The position numbers and the translations under genes were made by a program. 64,000 bases of DNA. It comes from Hippophae tibetana (lineage: Eukaryota; Streptophyta; Magnoliopsida; Rosales; Elaeagnaceae). Position 1 is the first letter of the stretch; each line of letters begins with the position of its first letter. Positions 1 to 11,480 of the stretch are shown here, one piece after another. The stretch is from assembly GCA_037013495.1 (NCBI GenBank), contig CM072803.1:53395627-53459626 (forward strand). The letters are read 5' to 3'. Below the pieces are notes generated by a model that saw only the letters and a program-made list of their open reading frames with translations, did not search any database and was not told the DNA's origin.

Positions 1-453
1 ATACGAAATAATGAACAAAATTTCAAACGTTTCATAGTTTTGAATTTCAAGTCGTAATAAATTCTATTTAAATATATCATAATTATAATGATAAAACATT
101 TGGAGTATTTATTCAGCAACAAATTATTTGTAAAATAGAAATGAGAAAATGTTCAAGTTTTCTTTTCCACTTATTTCTTTTTCCCAATATTCTATCGTTA
201 TTTTGTTTCCTTCTTAAGTCTTAATTCCGACCAAAATGAAATTAATTCAAATATTTCTCCCTCTTCTCCCAAGATAAAAAGGTGATGGCTAGAGTTGGTT
301 TTAGACATTATTTGGTAACTTCTTGGTATGTAGCATGAACCATATCCATAGGAGATAAGCATAATATTTCCAATCTTATTTATTTGCTTCTTACTCATAC
401 AATGGGTTTTGTAAACTAGATTCTTAGGAGGAGAGAGATAACCAAATTTAATT
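1..453. repeat. Partial monomer at left window edge
   Basis: This is the 3' 453 bp of one satellite unit, cut by the window and not by a biological boundary. Its right half is family 2 (CTTCTCCCAAGATAAAAAGG, TTTCCTTCTTAAG, TTCCGACC). It shares the rarer variant CTCATACAATGGG with the copy ending at 7590, 13 monomers downstream. The array therefore continues to the left of the window. Confidence 0.97.
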
Positions 454-2703
454 TCAATACAGTGCATTCCAACACAACAAGAATAACTTATAATAAATTG
501 AGAATATTGATGTCATGAAAGAGTTAAAAATGAGAAATATTGTTCTCTTATACGAAATAATGAACAATATTTCAAACGTTTCATAGTTTTGAATTTCAAG
601 TCGTAATAAATTCCATTTAAATATATCATAATTATAATGATAAAACATTTGGAGTATTTATTCAGCAACAAATTATTTGTAAAATAGAAATGAGAAAATG
701 TTTAAGTTTTCTTTTCCACTTATTTATTTTTCCCAATATTCTATCATTATGTTGTTTCATTCGTAAGTCTTAATTCCCACCAAAATCAAATTAATTCAAA
801 TATTTCTCCCTCTTTTCCCAATGGAAAAGGGCGATGGCTAGAGGTGGTTTTAGACATTATTTGGTAACTTCTTGGTACGTAGCATGAACCATATCCATAG
901 GAGATAAGCATAATATTTATAATCTTATTTATTTGCTTCTAACTCATAAAATGGGTTTTGTAAACTAGATTAATAGGAGGAGACAGATAACCAAATTTAA
1001 TTTCAATACAGTGCATTCCAACACAACAAGAATAACTTATAATAAATTGAGAATATTGATGTCATGAAAGAGTTAAAAATGAGAAATATTGTTCTCTTAT
1101 ACGAAATAATGAACAATATTTCAAACGTTTCATAGTTTTGAATTTCAAGTCGTAATAAATTCTATTTAAATATGTCATAATTATAATGATAAAACATTTG
1201 GAGTATTTATTCAGCAACAAATTATTTGTAAAATAGAAATGAGAAAATGTTTAAGTTTTCTTTTCCACTTATTTATTTTTCCCAATATTCTATCATTATG
1301 TTGTTTCATTCGTAAGTCTTAATTCCCACCAAAATCAAATTAATTCAAATATTTCTCCCTCTTCTCCCAAGATAAAAAGTTGATTCCTAAAGGTGGTTTT
1401 AGACATTATTTGGTAACTTCTTGGTACGTAGCATGAACCATATCTATAGGAGATAAGCATAATATTTCCAATCTTATTTATTTGCTTCTTACTCATAAAA
1501 TGGGTTTTGTAAACTAGATTCTTAGAAGGAGAGAGATAACCAAATTTAATTTCAATACAGTGCATTCCAACACAACCAGAATAACTTCTAATAAATTGAG
1601 AATATTGATGTCATGAAAGAGTTAAAAATGAGAAATATTGTTCTCTTATACGAAATAATGAACAAAATTTCAAACGTTTCATAGTTTTGAATTTCAAGTC
1701 GTAATAAATTCCATTTAAATATATCATAATTATAATGATAAAACATTTGGAGTATTTATTCAGCAACAAATTATTTGTAAAATAGAAATGAGAAAATGTT
1801 TAAGTTTTCTTTTCCACTTATTTATTTTTCCCAATATTCTATCATTATTTTGTTTCATTCGTAAGTCTTAATTCCCACCAAAATCAAATTAATTCAAATA
1901 TTTCTCCTTCTTTTCCCAATGGAAAAGAGCGATGGCTAGAGGTGGTTTTAGACATTATTTTGTAACTTCTTGGTACGTAGCATGAACCATATCCATAGGA
2001 GATAAGCATAATATTTATAATCTTATTTATTTGCTTCTAACTCATAAAATGGGTTTTGTAAACTAGATTCATAGGAGGAGACAGATAACCAAATTTAATT
2101 TCAATACAGTGCATTCCAACACAACAAGAATAACTTATAATAAATTGAGAATATTGATGTCATGAAAGAGTTAAAAATGAGAAATATTGTTCTCTTATAC
2201 GAAATAATGAACAAAATTTCAAACGTTTCATAGTTTTGAATTTCAAGTCGTAATAAATTCCATTTAAATATGTCATAATTATAATGATAAAACATTTGGA
2301 GTATTTATTCAGCAACAAATTATTTGTAAAATAGAAATAAGAAAATGTTTAAGTTTTCTTTTCCACTTATTTATTTTTCCAAATATTATATCATTATGTT
2401 GTTTCATTCGTAAGTCTTAATTCCCACCAAAATCAAATTAATTCAAATATTTCTCCCTCTTTTCCCAATGGAAAAGGGCGATGGCTAGAGGTGGTTTTAG
2501 ACATTATTTGGTAACTTCTTGGTACGTAGCATGAACCATATCCATAGGAGATAAGCATAATATTTATAATCTTATTTATTTGCTTCTAACTCATAAAATG
2601 GGTTTTGTAAACTAGATTCATAGGAGGAGAGAGATAACCAAATTTAATTTCAATACAGTGCATTCCAACACAACAAGAATAACTTATAATAAATTGAGAA
2701 TAT

Positions 2704-2711
2704 TGATGTCA
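2704..2711. other. TGATGTCA element in each monomer (possible decayed TGACGTCA)
   Basis: TGATGTCA is present in nearly every copy. It differs from the bZIP/CRE palindrome TGACGTCA by one C-to-T change at a CpG. TGATATCA, which would need both CpG bases to have decayed, occurs near 37289, 38936, 51565 and 57601. TAATGTCA occurs in copies near 4351, 14233, 18075, 26310, 27957 and 29603. No regulatory function is demonstrated. Confidence 0.3.
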
Positions 2712-2769
2712 TGAAAGAGTTAAAAATGAGAAATATTGTTCTCTTATACGAAATAATGAACAAAATTTC

Positions 2770-2777
2770 AAACGTTT
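2770..2777. repeat. AAACGTTT palindrome, recurrent in the monomer
   Basis: This 8-bp perfect palindrome is centred on a CpG and present in most copies. Variants are mostly CpG losses: AAACATTT near 7163, AAACATCT near 16496, and AAATGTTT near 53275 and 60411. The copy near 17044 has AAACGCTT. It is listed as a landmark and a probable methylation target, not as a proven binding site. Confidence 0.6.
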
Positions 2778-2900
2778 CATAGTTTTGAATTTCAAGTCGT
2801 AATAAATTCCATTTAAATATGTCATAATTATAATGATAAAACATTTGGAGTATTTATTCAGCAACAAATTATTTGTAAAATAGAAATGAGAAAATGTTTA

Positions 2901-2930
2901 AGTTTTCTTTTCCACTTATTTATTTTTCCC
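2901..2930. other. Pyrimidine-rich tract, strand-asymmetric
   Basis: A run dominated by T and C on the plus strand (AGTTTTCTTTTCCACTTATT and onward) occurs in every unit. It is followed about 70 bp later by a second pyrimidine-rich stretch ending at the hairpin. Long T-rich tracts stiffen or bend DNA and can influence nucleosome placement. That role is inference. Variation inside the tract (TATTTATTTTT, TATTTCTTTTT, TATTTAATTTT) is useful for tracing copy relationships. Confidence 0.5.
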
Positions 2931-3007
2931 AATATTCTATCATTATGTTGTTTCATTCGTAAGTCTTAATTCCCACCAAAATCAAATTAATTCAAATATT
3001 TCTCCCT

Positions 3008-3025
3008 CTTTTCCCAATGGAAAAG
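3008..3025. repeat. Perfect inverted repeat (hairpin) of family-1 monomers
   Basis: CTTTTCC (3008-3014) and GGAAAAG (3019-3025) are perfect reverse complements around a CAAT loop. The motif is in essentially every family-1 copy. It is absent in family 2, where the arms are changed by several substitutions (CTTCTCCCAAGATAAAAAGG). It is weakened in the CCCTTATTTCCC variants at 51863, 57901 and 62840, and at about 22229 and 49137 the second arm is followed by T instead of G. A single-stranded or RNA hairpin is possible, but no function is shown by the sequence. Confidence 0.8.
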
Positions 3026-3071
3026 GGCGATGGCTAGAGTTGGTTTTAGACATTATTTGGTAACTTCTTGG

Positions 3072-3077
3072 TACGTA
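3072..3077. repeat. TACGTA palindrome, recurrent in the monomer
   Basis: TACGTA occurs once per monomer in copies reading GGTACGTAGC. It is TATGTA in most family-2 copies, which is a CpG-to-TpG change, and TACTTA in copies near 3621, 13503, 25581 and 27227. It is the most evenly spaced CpG in the array and marks monomer identity. Confidence 0.6.
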
Positions 3078-4296
3078 GCATGAACCATATCCATAGGAGA
3101 TAAGCATAATATTTCCAATCTTATTTATTTGTTTCTTACTCATAAAATGGGTTTTGTAAACTAGATTCTTAGGAGGAGAGAGATAACCAAATTTAATTTC
3201 AATACAGTGCATTCCAACACAACAAGAATAACTTATAATAAATTGAGAATATTGATGTCATGAAAGAGTTAAAAATGAGAAATATTGTTCTCTTATACGA
3301 AATAATGAACAAAATTTCAAACGTTTCATAGTTTTGAATTTCAAGTCGTAATAAATTCCATTTAAATATATCATAATTATAATGATAAAACATTTGGAGT
3401 ATTTATTCAGCAACAAATTATTTGTAAAATAGAAATGAGAAAATGTTTAAGTTTTCTTTTCCACTTATTTCTTTTTCCCAATATTCTATCATTATGTTGT
3501 TTCATTCGTAAGTCTTAATTCCCACCAAAATCAAATTAATTCAAATATTTCTCCCTCTTTTCCCAATGGAAAAGGGCGATAGCTAGAGGTTGTTTTAGAC
3601 ATTATTTGGTAACTTCTTGGTACTTAGCATGAACCATATCCATAGGAGATAAGCATAATATTTATAATCTTATTTATTTGCTTCTAACTCATAAAATGGG
3701 TTTTGTAAACTAGATTCATAGGAGGAGAGAGATAACCAAATTTAATTTCAATACAGTGCATTCCAACACAACAAGAATAACTTATAATAAATTGAGAATA
3801 TTGATGTCATGAAAGAGTTAAAAATGAGAAATATTGTTCTCTTATACGAAATAATGAACAAAATTTCAAACGTTTCATAGTTTTGAATTTCAAGTCGTAA
3901 TAAATTCCATTTAAATATGTCATAATTATAATGATAAAACATTTGGAGTATTTATTCAGCAACAAATTATTTGTAAAATAGAAATGAGAAAATGTTTAAG
4001 TTTTCTTTTCCACTTATTTATTTTTCCCAATATTCTATCATTATTTTCTTTCATTCGTAAGTCTTAATTCCCACCAAAATCAAATTAATTCAAATATTTC
4101 TCCCTCTTTTCCCAATGGAAAAGGGCGATGGCTAGAGGTGGTTTTAGACATTATTTGGTAACTTCTTGGTACGTAGCATGAACCATATCCATAGGAGATA
4201 AGCATAATATTTATAATCTTATTTATTTGCTTCTAACTCATAAAATGGGTTTTGTAAACTAGATTCATAGGAGGAGAGAGATAACCAAATTTAATT

Positions 4297-4845
4297 TCAA
4301 TACAGTGCATTCCAACACAACAAGAATAACTTATAATAAATTGAGAATATTAATGTCATGAAAGAGTTAAAAATGAGAAATATTGTTCTCTTATACGAAA
4401 TAATGAACAAAATTTCAAACGTTTCATAGTTTTGAATTTCAAGTCGTAATAAATTCCATTTAAATATGTCATAATTATAATGATAAAACATTTGGAGTAT
4501 TTATTCAGCAACAAATTATTTGTAAAATAGAAATAAGAAAATGTTTAAGTTTTCTTTTCCACTTATTTCTTTTTCCCAATATTCTATCATTATTTTGTTT
4601 CCTTCTTAAGTCTTAATTCCCACCAAAATGAAATTAATTCAAATATTTCTCCTTCTTCTCCCAAGATAAAAAGGTGATGGCTAGAGGTGGTTTTAGACAT
4701 TATTTGGTAACTTCTTGGTATGTAGCATGAACCATATCCATAGGAGATAAGCATAATATTTCCAATCTTATTTATTTGCTTCTTACTCATAAAATGGGTT
4801 TTGTAAACTAGATTCTTAGGAGGAGAGAGATAACCAAATTTAATT
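4297..4845. repeat. Representative monomer whose right half is family 2
   Basis: The right half carries the second family's diagnostic bases: TTTCCTTCTTAAG in place of TTTCATTCGTAAG, AAAATGAAATT in place of AAAATCAAATT, CTTCTCCCAAGATAAAAAGG in place of the CTTTTCCCAATGGAAAAG hairpin, GGTATGTAGC in place of GGTACGTAGC, TTTCCAATC in place of TTTATAATC, CTTACTC in place of CTAACTC, and GATTCTTAGG in place of GATTCATAGG. That is roughly 16 differences in 549 bp. The left half resembles family-1 copies, so this unit is itself a mosaic. Confidence 0.85.
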
Positions 4846-4859
4846 TCAATACAGTGCAT
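4590..4859 (-). other. 89-codon family-2 version of the same ORF, probably not a gene
   Basis: This is the same frame as the 76-codon ORF. In family 2 the TGA stop is changed to TCA (plus strand AATGAAATT instead of AATCAAATT), so it runs on to end in ELRLKKETK. Variants include SSYIPR (GTAGGATGAACC, only right of 29.8 kb), MYCIEI (ACAGTACATT) and TTYSHH (GGCTATAGG). The length difference between families comes from one base, as expected for a chance ORF. Confidence 0.12.
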
Positions 4860-7800
4860 TCCAACACAACAAGAATAACTTATAATAAATTGAGAATATT
4901 GATGTCATGAAAGAGTTAAAAATGAGAAATATTGTTCTCTTATACGAAATAATGAACAAAATTTCAAACGTTTCATAGTTTTGAATTTCAAGTCGTAATA
5001 AATTCTATTTAAATATATCATAATTATAATGATAAAACATTTGGAGTATTTATTCAGCAACAAATTATTTTTAAAATAGAAATGAGAAAATGTTCAAGTT
5101 TTCTTTTCCACTTATTTCTTTTTCCCAATATTCTATCGTTATTTTGTTTCCTTCTTACGTCTTAATTCCCACCAAAATCAAATTAATTCAAATATTTCTC
5201 CCTCTTCTCCCAAGATAAAAAGGTGATGGCTAGAGGTGGTTTTAGACATTATTTGGTAACTTCTTGGTATGTAGCATGAACCATATCCATAGGAGATAAG
5301 CATAATATTTCCAATCTTATTTATTTGCTTCTAACTCATAAAATGGGTTTTGTAAACTAGATTCATAGGAGGAGAGAGATAACCAAATTTAATTTCAATA
5401 CAGTGCATTCCAACACAACAAGAATAACTTATAATAAATTGAGAATATTGATGTCATGAAAGAGTTAAAAATGAGAAATATTGTTCTCTTATACGAAATA
5501 ATGAACAAAATTTCAAACGTTTCATAGTTTTGAATTTCAAGTCGTAATAAATTCCATTTAAATATGTCATAATTATAATGATAAAACATTTGGAGTATTT
5601 ATTCAGCAACAAATTATTTGTAAAATAGAAATGAGAAAATGTTTAAGTTTTCTTTTCCACTTATTTATTTTTCCCAATATTCTATCATTATGTTGTTTCA
5701 TTCGTAAGTCTTAATTCCCACCAAAATCAAATTAATTCAAATATTTCTCCCTCTTTTCCCAATGGAAAAGGGCGATGGCTAGAGTTGGTTTTAGACATTA
5801 TTTGGTAACTTCTTGGTACGTAGCATGAACCATATCCATAGGAGATAAGCATAATATTTCCAATCTTATTTATTTGTTTCTTACTCATAAAATGGGTTTT
5901 GTAAACTAGATTCTTAGGAGGAGAGAGATAACCAAATTTAATTTCAATACAGTGCATTCCAACACAACAAGAATAACTTATAATAAATTGAGAATATTGA
6001 TGTCATGAAAGAGTTAAAAATGAGAAATATTGTTCTCTTATACGAAATAATGAACAAAATTTCAAACGTTTCATAGTTTTGAATTTCAAGTCGTAATAAA
6101 TTCCATTTAAATATATCATAATTATAATGATAAAACATTTGGAGTATTTATTCAGCAACAAATTATTTGTAAAATAGAAATGAGAAAATGTTTAAGTTTT
6201 CTTTTCCACTTATTTCTTTTTCCCAATATTCTATCATTATGTTGTTTCATTCGTAAGTCTTAATTCCCACCAAAATCAAATTAATTCAAATATTTCTCCC
6301 TCTTTTCCCAATGGAAAAGGGCGATAGCTAGAGGTTGTTTTAGACATTATTTGGTAACTTCTTGGTATGTAGCATGAACCATATCCATAGGAGATAAGCA
6401 TAATATTTCCAATCTTATTTATTTGCTTCTTACTCATAAAATGGGTTTTGTAAACTAGATTCTTAGGAGGAGAGGGATAACCAAATTTAATTTCAATACA
6501 GTGCATTCCAACACAACAAGAATAACTTATAATAAATTGAGAATATTGATGTCATGAAAGAGTTAAAAATGAGAAATATTGTTCTCTTATACGAAATAAT
6601 GAACAAAATTTCAAACGTTTCATAGTTTTGAATTTCAAGTCGTAATAAATTCCATTTAAATATATCATAATTATAATGATAAAACATTTGGAGTATTTAT
6701 TCAGCAACAAATTATTTGTAAAATAGAAATGAGAAAATGTTTAAGTTTTCTTTTCCACTTATTTATTTTTCCCAATATTCTATCATTATGTTGTTTCATT
6801 CGTAAGTCTTAATTCCCACCAAAATCAAATTAATTCAAATATTTCTCCCTCTTTTCCCAATGGAAAAGGGCGATGGCTAGAGGTGGTTTTAGACATTATT
6901 TGGTAACTTCTTGGTACGTAGCATGAACCATATCCATAGGAGATAAGCATAATATTTATAATCTTATTCATTTGCTTCTAACTCATAAAATGGGTTTTGT
7001 AAACTAGATTCATAGGAGGAGAGAGATAACCAAATTTAATTTCAATACAGTGCATTCCAACACCACAAGAATAACTTATAATAAATTGAGAATATTGATG
7101 TCATGAAAGAGTTAAAAATGAGAAATATTGTTCTCTTATACGAAATAATGAACAAAATTTCAAACATTTCATAGTTTTGAATTTCAAGTCGTAATAAATT
7201 CCATTTAAATATGTCATAATTATAATGATAAAACATTTGGAGTATTTATTCAGCAACAAATTATTTGTAAAATAGAAATGAGAAAATGTTTAAGTTTTCT
7301 TTTCCACTTATTTCTTTTTCCCAATATTCTATCGTTATTTTGTTTCCTTCTTAAGTCTTAATTCCGACCAAAATGAAATTAATTCAAATATTTCTCCCTC
7401 TTCTCCCAAGATAAAAAGGTGATGGCTAGAGTTGGTTTTAGACATTATTTGGTAACTTCTTGGTATGTAGCATGAACCATATCCATAGGAGATAAGCATA
7501 ATATTTCCAATCTTATTTATTTGCTTCTTACTCATACAATGGGTTTTGTAAACTAGATTCTTAGGAGGAGAGAGATAACCAAATTTAATTTCAATACAGT
7601 GCATTCCAACACAACAAGAATAACTTATAATAAATTGAGAATATTGATGTCATGAAAGAGTTAAAAATGAGAAATATTGTTCTCTTATACGAAATAATGA
7701 ACAAAATTTCAAACGTTTCATAGTTTTGAATTTCAAGTCGTAATAAATTCCATTTAAATATGTCATAATTATAATGATAAAACATTTGGAGTATTTATTC

Positions 7801-10299
7801 AGCAACAAATTATTTGTAAAATAGAAATAAGAAAATGTTTAAGTTTTCTTTTCCACTTATTTCTTTTTCCCAATATTCTATCATTATTTTGTTTCCTTCT
7901 TAAGTCTTAATTCCCACCAAAATGAAATTAATTCAAATATTTCTCCTTCTTCTCCCAAGATAAAAAGGTGATGGCTAGAGGTGGTTTTAGACATTATTTG
8001 GTAACTTCTTGGTATGTAGCATGAACCATATCCATAGGAGATAAGCATAATATTTCCAATCTTATTTATTTGCTTCTTACTCATAAAATGGGTTTTGTAA
8101 ACTAGATTCTTAGGAGGAGAGAGATAACCAAATTTAATTTCAATACAGTGCATTCCAACACAACAAGAATAACTTATAATAAATTGAGAATATTGATGTC
8201 ATGAAAGAGTTAAAAATGAGAAATATTGTTCTCTTATACGAAATAATGAACAAAATTTCAAACGTTTCATAGTTTTGAATTTCAAGTCGTAATAAATTCT
8301 ATTTAAATATATCATAATTATAATGATAAAACATTTGGAGTATTTATTCAGCAACAAATTATTTGTAAAATAGAAATGAGAAAATGTTCAAGTTTTCTTT
8401 TCCACTTATTTCTTTTTCCCAATATTCTATCGTTATTTTGTTTCCTTCTTACGTCTTAATTCCCACCAAAATCAAATTAATTCAAATATTTCTCCCTCTT
8501 CTCCCAAGATAAAAAGGTGATGGCTATAGGTGGTTTTAGACATTATTTGGTAACTTCTTGGTATGTAGCATGAACCATATCCATAGGAGATAAGCATAAT
8601 ATTTCCAATCTTATTTATTTGCTTCTTACTCATAAAATGGGTTTTGTAAACTAGATTCTTAGGAGGAGAGGGATAACCAAATTTAATTTCAATACAGTGC
8701 ATTCCAACACAACAAGAATAACTTATAATAAATTGAGAATATTGATGTCATGAAAGAGTTAAAAATGAGAAATATTGTTCTCTTATACGAAATAATGAAC
8801 AAAATTTCAAACGTTTCATAGTTTTGAATTTCAAGTCGTAATAAATTCCATTTAAATATATCATAATTATAATGATAAAACATTTGGAGTATTTATTCAG
8901 CAACAAATTATTTGTAAAATAGAAATGAGAAAATGTTTAAGTTTTCTTTTCCACTTATTTATTTTTCCCAATATTCTATCATTATGTTGTTTCATTCGTA
9001 AGTCTTAATTCCCACCAAAATCAAATTAATTCAAATATTTCTCCCTCTTTTCCCAATGGAAAAGGGCGATGGCTAGAGGTGGTTTTAGACATTATTTGGT
9101 AACTTCTTGGTACGTAGCATGAACCATATCCATAGGAGATAAGCATAATATTTATAATCTTATTCATTTGCTTCTAACTCATAAAATGGGTTTTGTAAAC
9201 TAGATTCATAGGAGGAGAGAGATAACCAAATTTAATTTCAATACAGTGCATTCCAACACCACAAGAATAACTTATAATAAATTGAGAATATTGATGTCAT
9301 GAAAGAGTTAAAAATGAGAAATATTGTTCTCTTATACGAAATAATGAACAATATTTCAAACGTTTCATAGTTTTGAATTTCAAGTCGTAATAAATTCTAT
9401 TTAAATATGTCATAATTATAATGATAAAACATTTGGAGTATTTATTCAGCAACAAATTATTTGTAAAATAGAAATGAGAAAATGTTTAAGTTTTCTTTTC
9501 CACTTATTTATTTTTCCCAATATTCTATCATTATGTTGTTTCATTCGTACGTCTTAATTCCCACCAAAATCAAATTAATTCAAATATTTCTCCCTCTTCT
9601 CCCAAGATAAAAAGTTGATTCCTAAAGGTGGTTTTAGACATTATTTGGTAACTTCTTGGTACGTAGCATGAACCATATCCATAGGAGATAAGCATAATAT
9701 TTCCAATCTTATTTATTTGCTTCTTACTCATAAAATGGGTTTTGTAAACTAGATTCTTAGGAGGAGAGAGATAACCAAATTTAATTTCAATACAGTGCAT
9801 TCCAACACAACCAGAATAACTTCTAATAAATTGAGAATATTGATGTCATGAAAGAGTTAAAAATGAGAAATATTGTTCTCTTATACGAAATAATGAACAA
9901 AATTTCAAACGTTTCATAGTTTTGAATTTCAAGTCGTAATAAATTCCATTTAAATATATCATAATTATAATGATAAAACATTTGGAGTATTTATTCAGCA
10001 ACAAATTATTTGTAAAATAGAAATGAGAAAATGTTTAAGTTTTCTTTTCCACTTATTTATTTTTCCCAATATTCTATCATTATGTTGTTTCATTCGTAAG
10101 TCTTAATTCCCACCAAAATCAAATTAATTCAAATATTTCTCCGTCTTTTCCCAATGGAAAAAGGCGATGGCTAGAGGTGGTTTTAGACATTATTTGGTAA
10201 CTTCTTGGTACGTAGCATGAACCATATCCATAGGAGATAAGCATAATATTTATAATCTTATTTATTTGCTTCTAACTCATAAAATGGGTTTTGTAAACT

Positions 10300-11480
10300 A
10301 GATTCATAGGAGGAGACAGATAACCAAATTTAATTTCAATACAATGCATTCCAACACAACAAGAATAACTTATAATAAATTGAGAATATTGATGTCATGA
10401 AAGAGTTAAAAATGAGAAATATTGTTCTCTTATACGAAATAATGAACAAAATTTCAAACGTTTCATAGTTTTGAATTTCAAGTCGTAATAAATTCCATTT
10501 AAATATGTCATAATTTTAATGATAAAACATTTGGAGTATTTATTCAGCAACAAATTATTTGTAAAATAGAAATGAGAAAATGTTTAAGTTTTCTTTTCCA
10601 CTTATTTATTTTTCCCAATATTCTATCGTTATTTTGTTTCCTTCTTAAGTCTTAATTCCGACCAAAATGAAATTAATTCAAATATTTCTCCCTCTTTTCC
10701 CAATGGAAAAGGGCGATGGCTAGAGTTGGTTTTAGACATTATTTGGTAACTTCTTGGTACGTAGCATGAACCATATCCATAGGAGAGAAGCATAATATTT
10801 ATAATCTTATTTATTTGCTTCTAACTCATAAAATGGGTTTTGTAAACTAGATTCATAGGAGGAGACAGATAACCAAATTTAATTTCAATACAGTGCATTC
10901 CAACACAACAAGAATAACTTATAATAAATTGAGAATATTGATGTCATGAAAGAGTTAAAAATGAGAAATATTGTTCTCTTATACGAAATAATGAACAAAA
11001 TTTCAAACGTTTCATAGTTTTGAATTTCAAGTCGTAATAAATTCCATTTAAATATGTCATAATTATAATGATAAAACATTTGGAGTATTTATTCAGCAAC
11101 AAATTATTTGTAAAATAGAAATAAGAAAATGTTTAAGTTTTCTTTTCCACTTATTTATTTTTCCCAATATTCTATCATTATTTTGTTTCATTCGTAAGTC
11201 TTAATTCCCACCAAAATCAAATTAATTCAAATATTTCTCCCTCTTCTCCCAAGATAAAAAGTTGATTCCTAAAGGTGGTTTTAGACATTATTTGGTAACT
11301 TCTTGGTACGTAGCATGAACCATATCCATAGGAGATAAGCATAATATTTCCAATCTTATTTATTTGCTTCTTACTCATAAAATGGGTTTTGTAAACTAGA
11401 TTCTTAGGAGGAGAGAGATAACCAAATTTAATTTCAATACAGTGCATTCCAACACAACCAGAATAACTTCTAATAAATTG
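10300..11480. repeat. Higher-order block B, copy 1
   Basis: This three-monomer run is marked by GGAGACAGATAACC with ACAATGCATTCC (about 10311-10350), then CATAATTTTAATG (10509), then a family hybrid with TTCCGACC and GGAAAAGGGCG, ending in AGTTGATTCCTAAAGG and AACCAGAATAACTTCTAAT. It recurs at offsets of 4941, 8784 and 12078 bp. A private base, GGAGAGAAGC near 10782, marks this copy. Confidence 0.75.

Larger units (their letters stand above)
2650..2844 (-). other. Recurrent 64-codon minus-strand ORF, probably not a gene
   Basis: This ORF lies at the same place in most monomers and is rich in F, I, Y and L, as expected from translating AT-rich DNA. It begins MFYHYNYDIFKW and ends CWNALY. It resembles no family I recognise. 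Some copies lose the start or gain a stop: ATTCTATTTAAAT gives a TAG codon in copies near 1160, 4998, 8297, 9397, 28608, 30255, 50020 and 56056. Substitutions such as ATTTTAATG near 10510 and 19295 also interrupt it. No ribosomal or promoter context is evident. Conservation follows overall repeat identity, so coding function is unlikely. Confidence 0.15.
2650..3198. repeat. Representative monomer of the satellite (family 1)
   Basis: This copy is given as a reference for landmarks, which recur at the same offsets in nearly all copies. TGATGTCA is at 2704-2711, the palindrome AAACGTTT at 2770-2777 and the palindrome ATTTAAAT at 2811-2818. A short inverted repeat ACAAA/TTTGT with a TTA loop is at 2864-2876. 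A pyrimidine-rich tract covers about 2901-2930. A perfect 7-bp stem hairpin is at 3008-3025 and a TACGTA palindrome at 3072-3077. A purine-rich GGAGGAGAGAGATAACC stretch lies near the right end. I see no internal sub-repeat that would make 549 bp a multimer of a shorter unit, but a dot plot was not possible. Confidence 0.9.
2982..3212 (-). other. Recurrent 76-codon minus-strand ORF, probably not a gene
   Basis: It begins MHCIEIKFGYLSPP and ends GEIFELI, overlapping the 64-codon ORF of the next unit by 14 bp in another frame. In most family-1 copies CTAACTC replaces CTTACTC. That places a TAG stop after about 24 codons and destroys the ORF, so it is open in only part of the array. Copies vary around TTSSHRP, NSSHRP and TTFRNQ. 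These variants make handy labels for monomer types, but there is no sign of selection for a protein. I do not recognise it. Confidence 0.12.
1335..4491. repeat. Higher-order block A, copy 1
   Basis: This ordered set of variants recurs exactly 9882 bp (18 monomers) downstream. It comprises AGTTGATTCCTAAAGG near 1378, GGAAAAGAGCGATGG at 1921 with ATTATTTTGTAAC, AGCTAGAGGTTG at 3581, GGTACTTAGC at 3619, TTTTCTTTCATTC near 4043, and TTAATGTCATG at 4350. Small private differences separate the copies, for example CCAAATATTATATC near 2380. Confidence 0.8.

Noticed and set aside
2864-2876. ACAAA-TTA-TTTGT as a functional hairpin or terminator
   Set aside because: A 5-bp AT-only stem in 73% AT sequence is expected by chance and has no transcription unit attached.
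2956-2975. CENP-B box candidate at TTCGTAAGTCTTAATTCC
   Set aside because: It begins TTCG, but the CGGG half of the box is missing, so the match is no better than chance.
2650-3198. Monomer built from shorter sub-repeats (for example three of 183 bp)
   Set aside because: Only short low-complexity similarities were found, such as TTTTCCCAAT occurring twice about 80 bp apart and TTTGTAAA twice. There was no consistent internal period.
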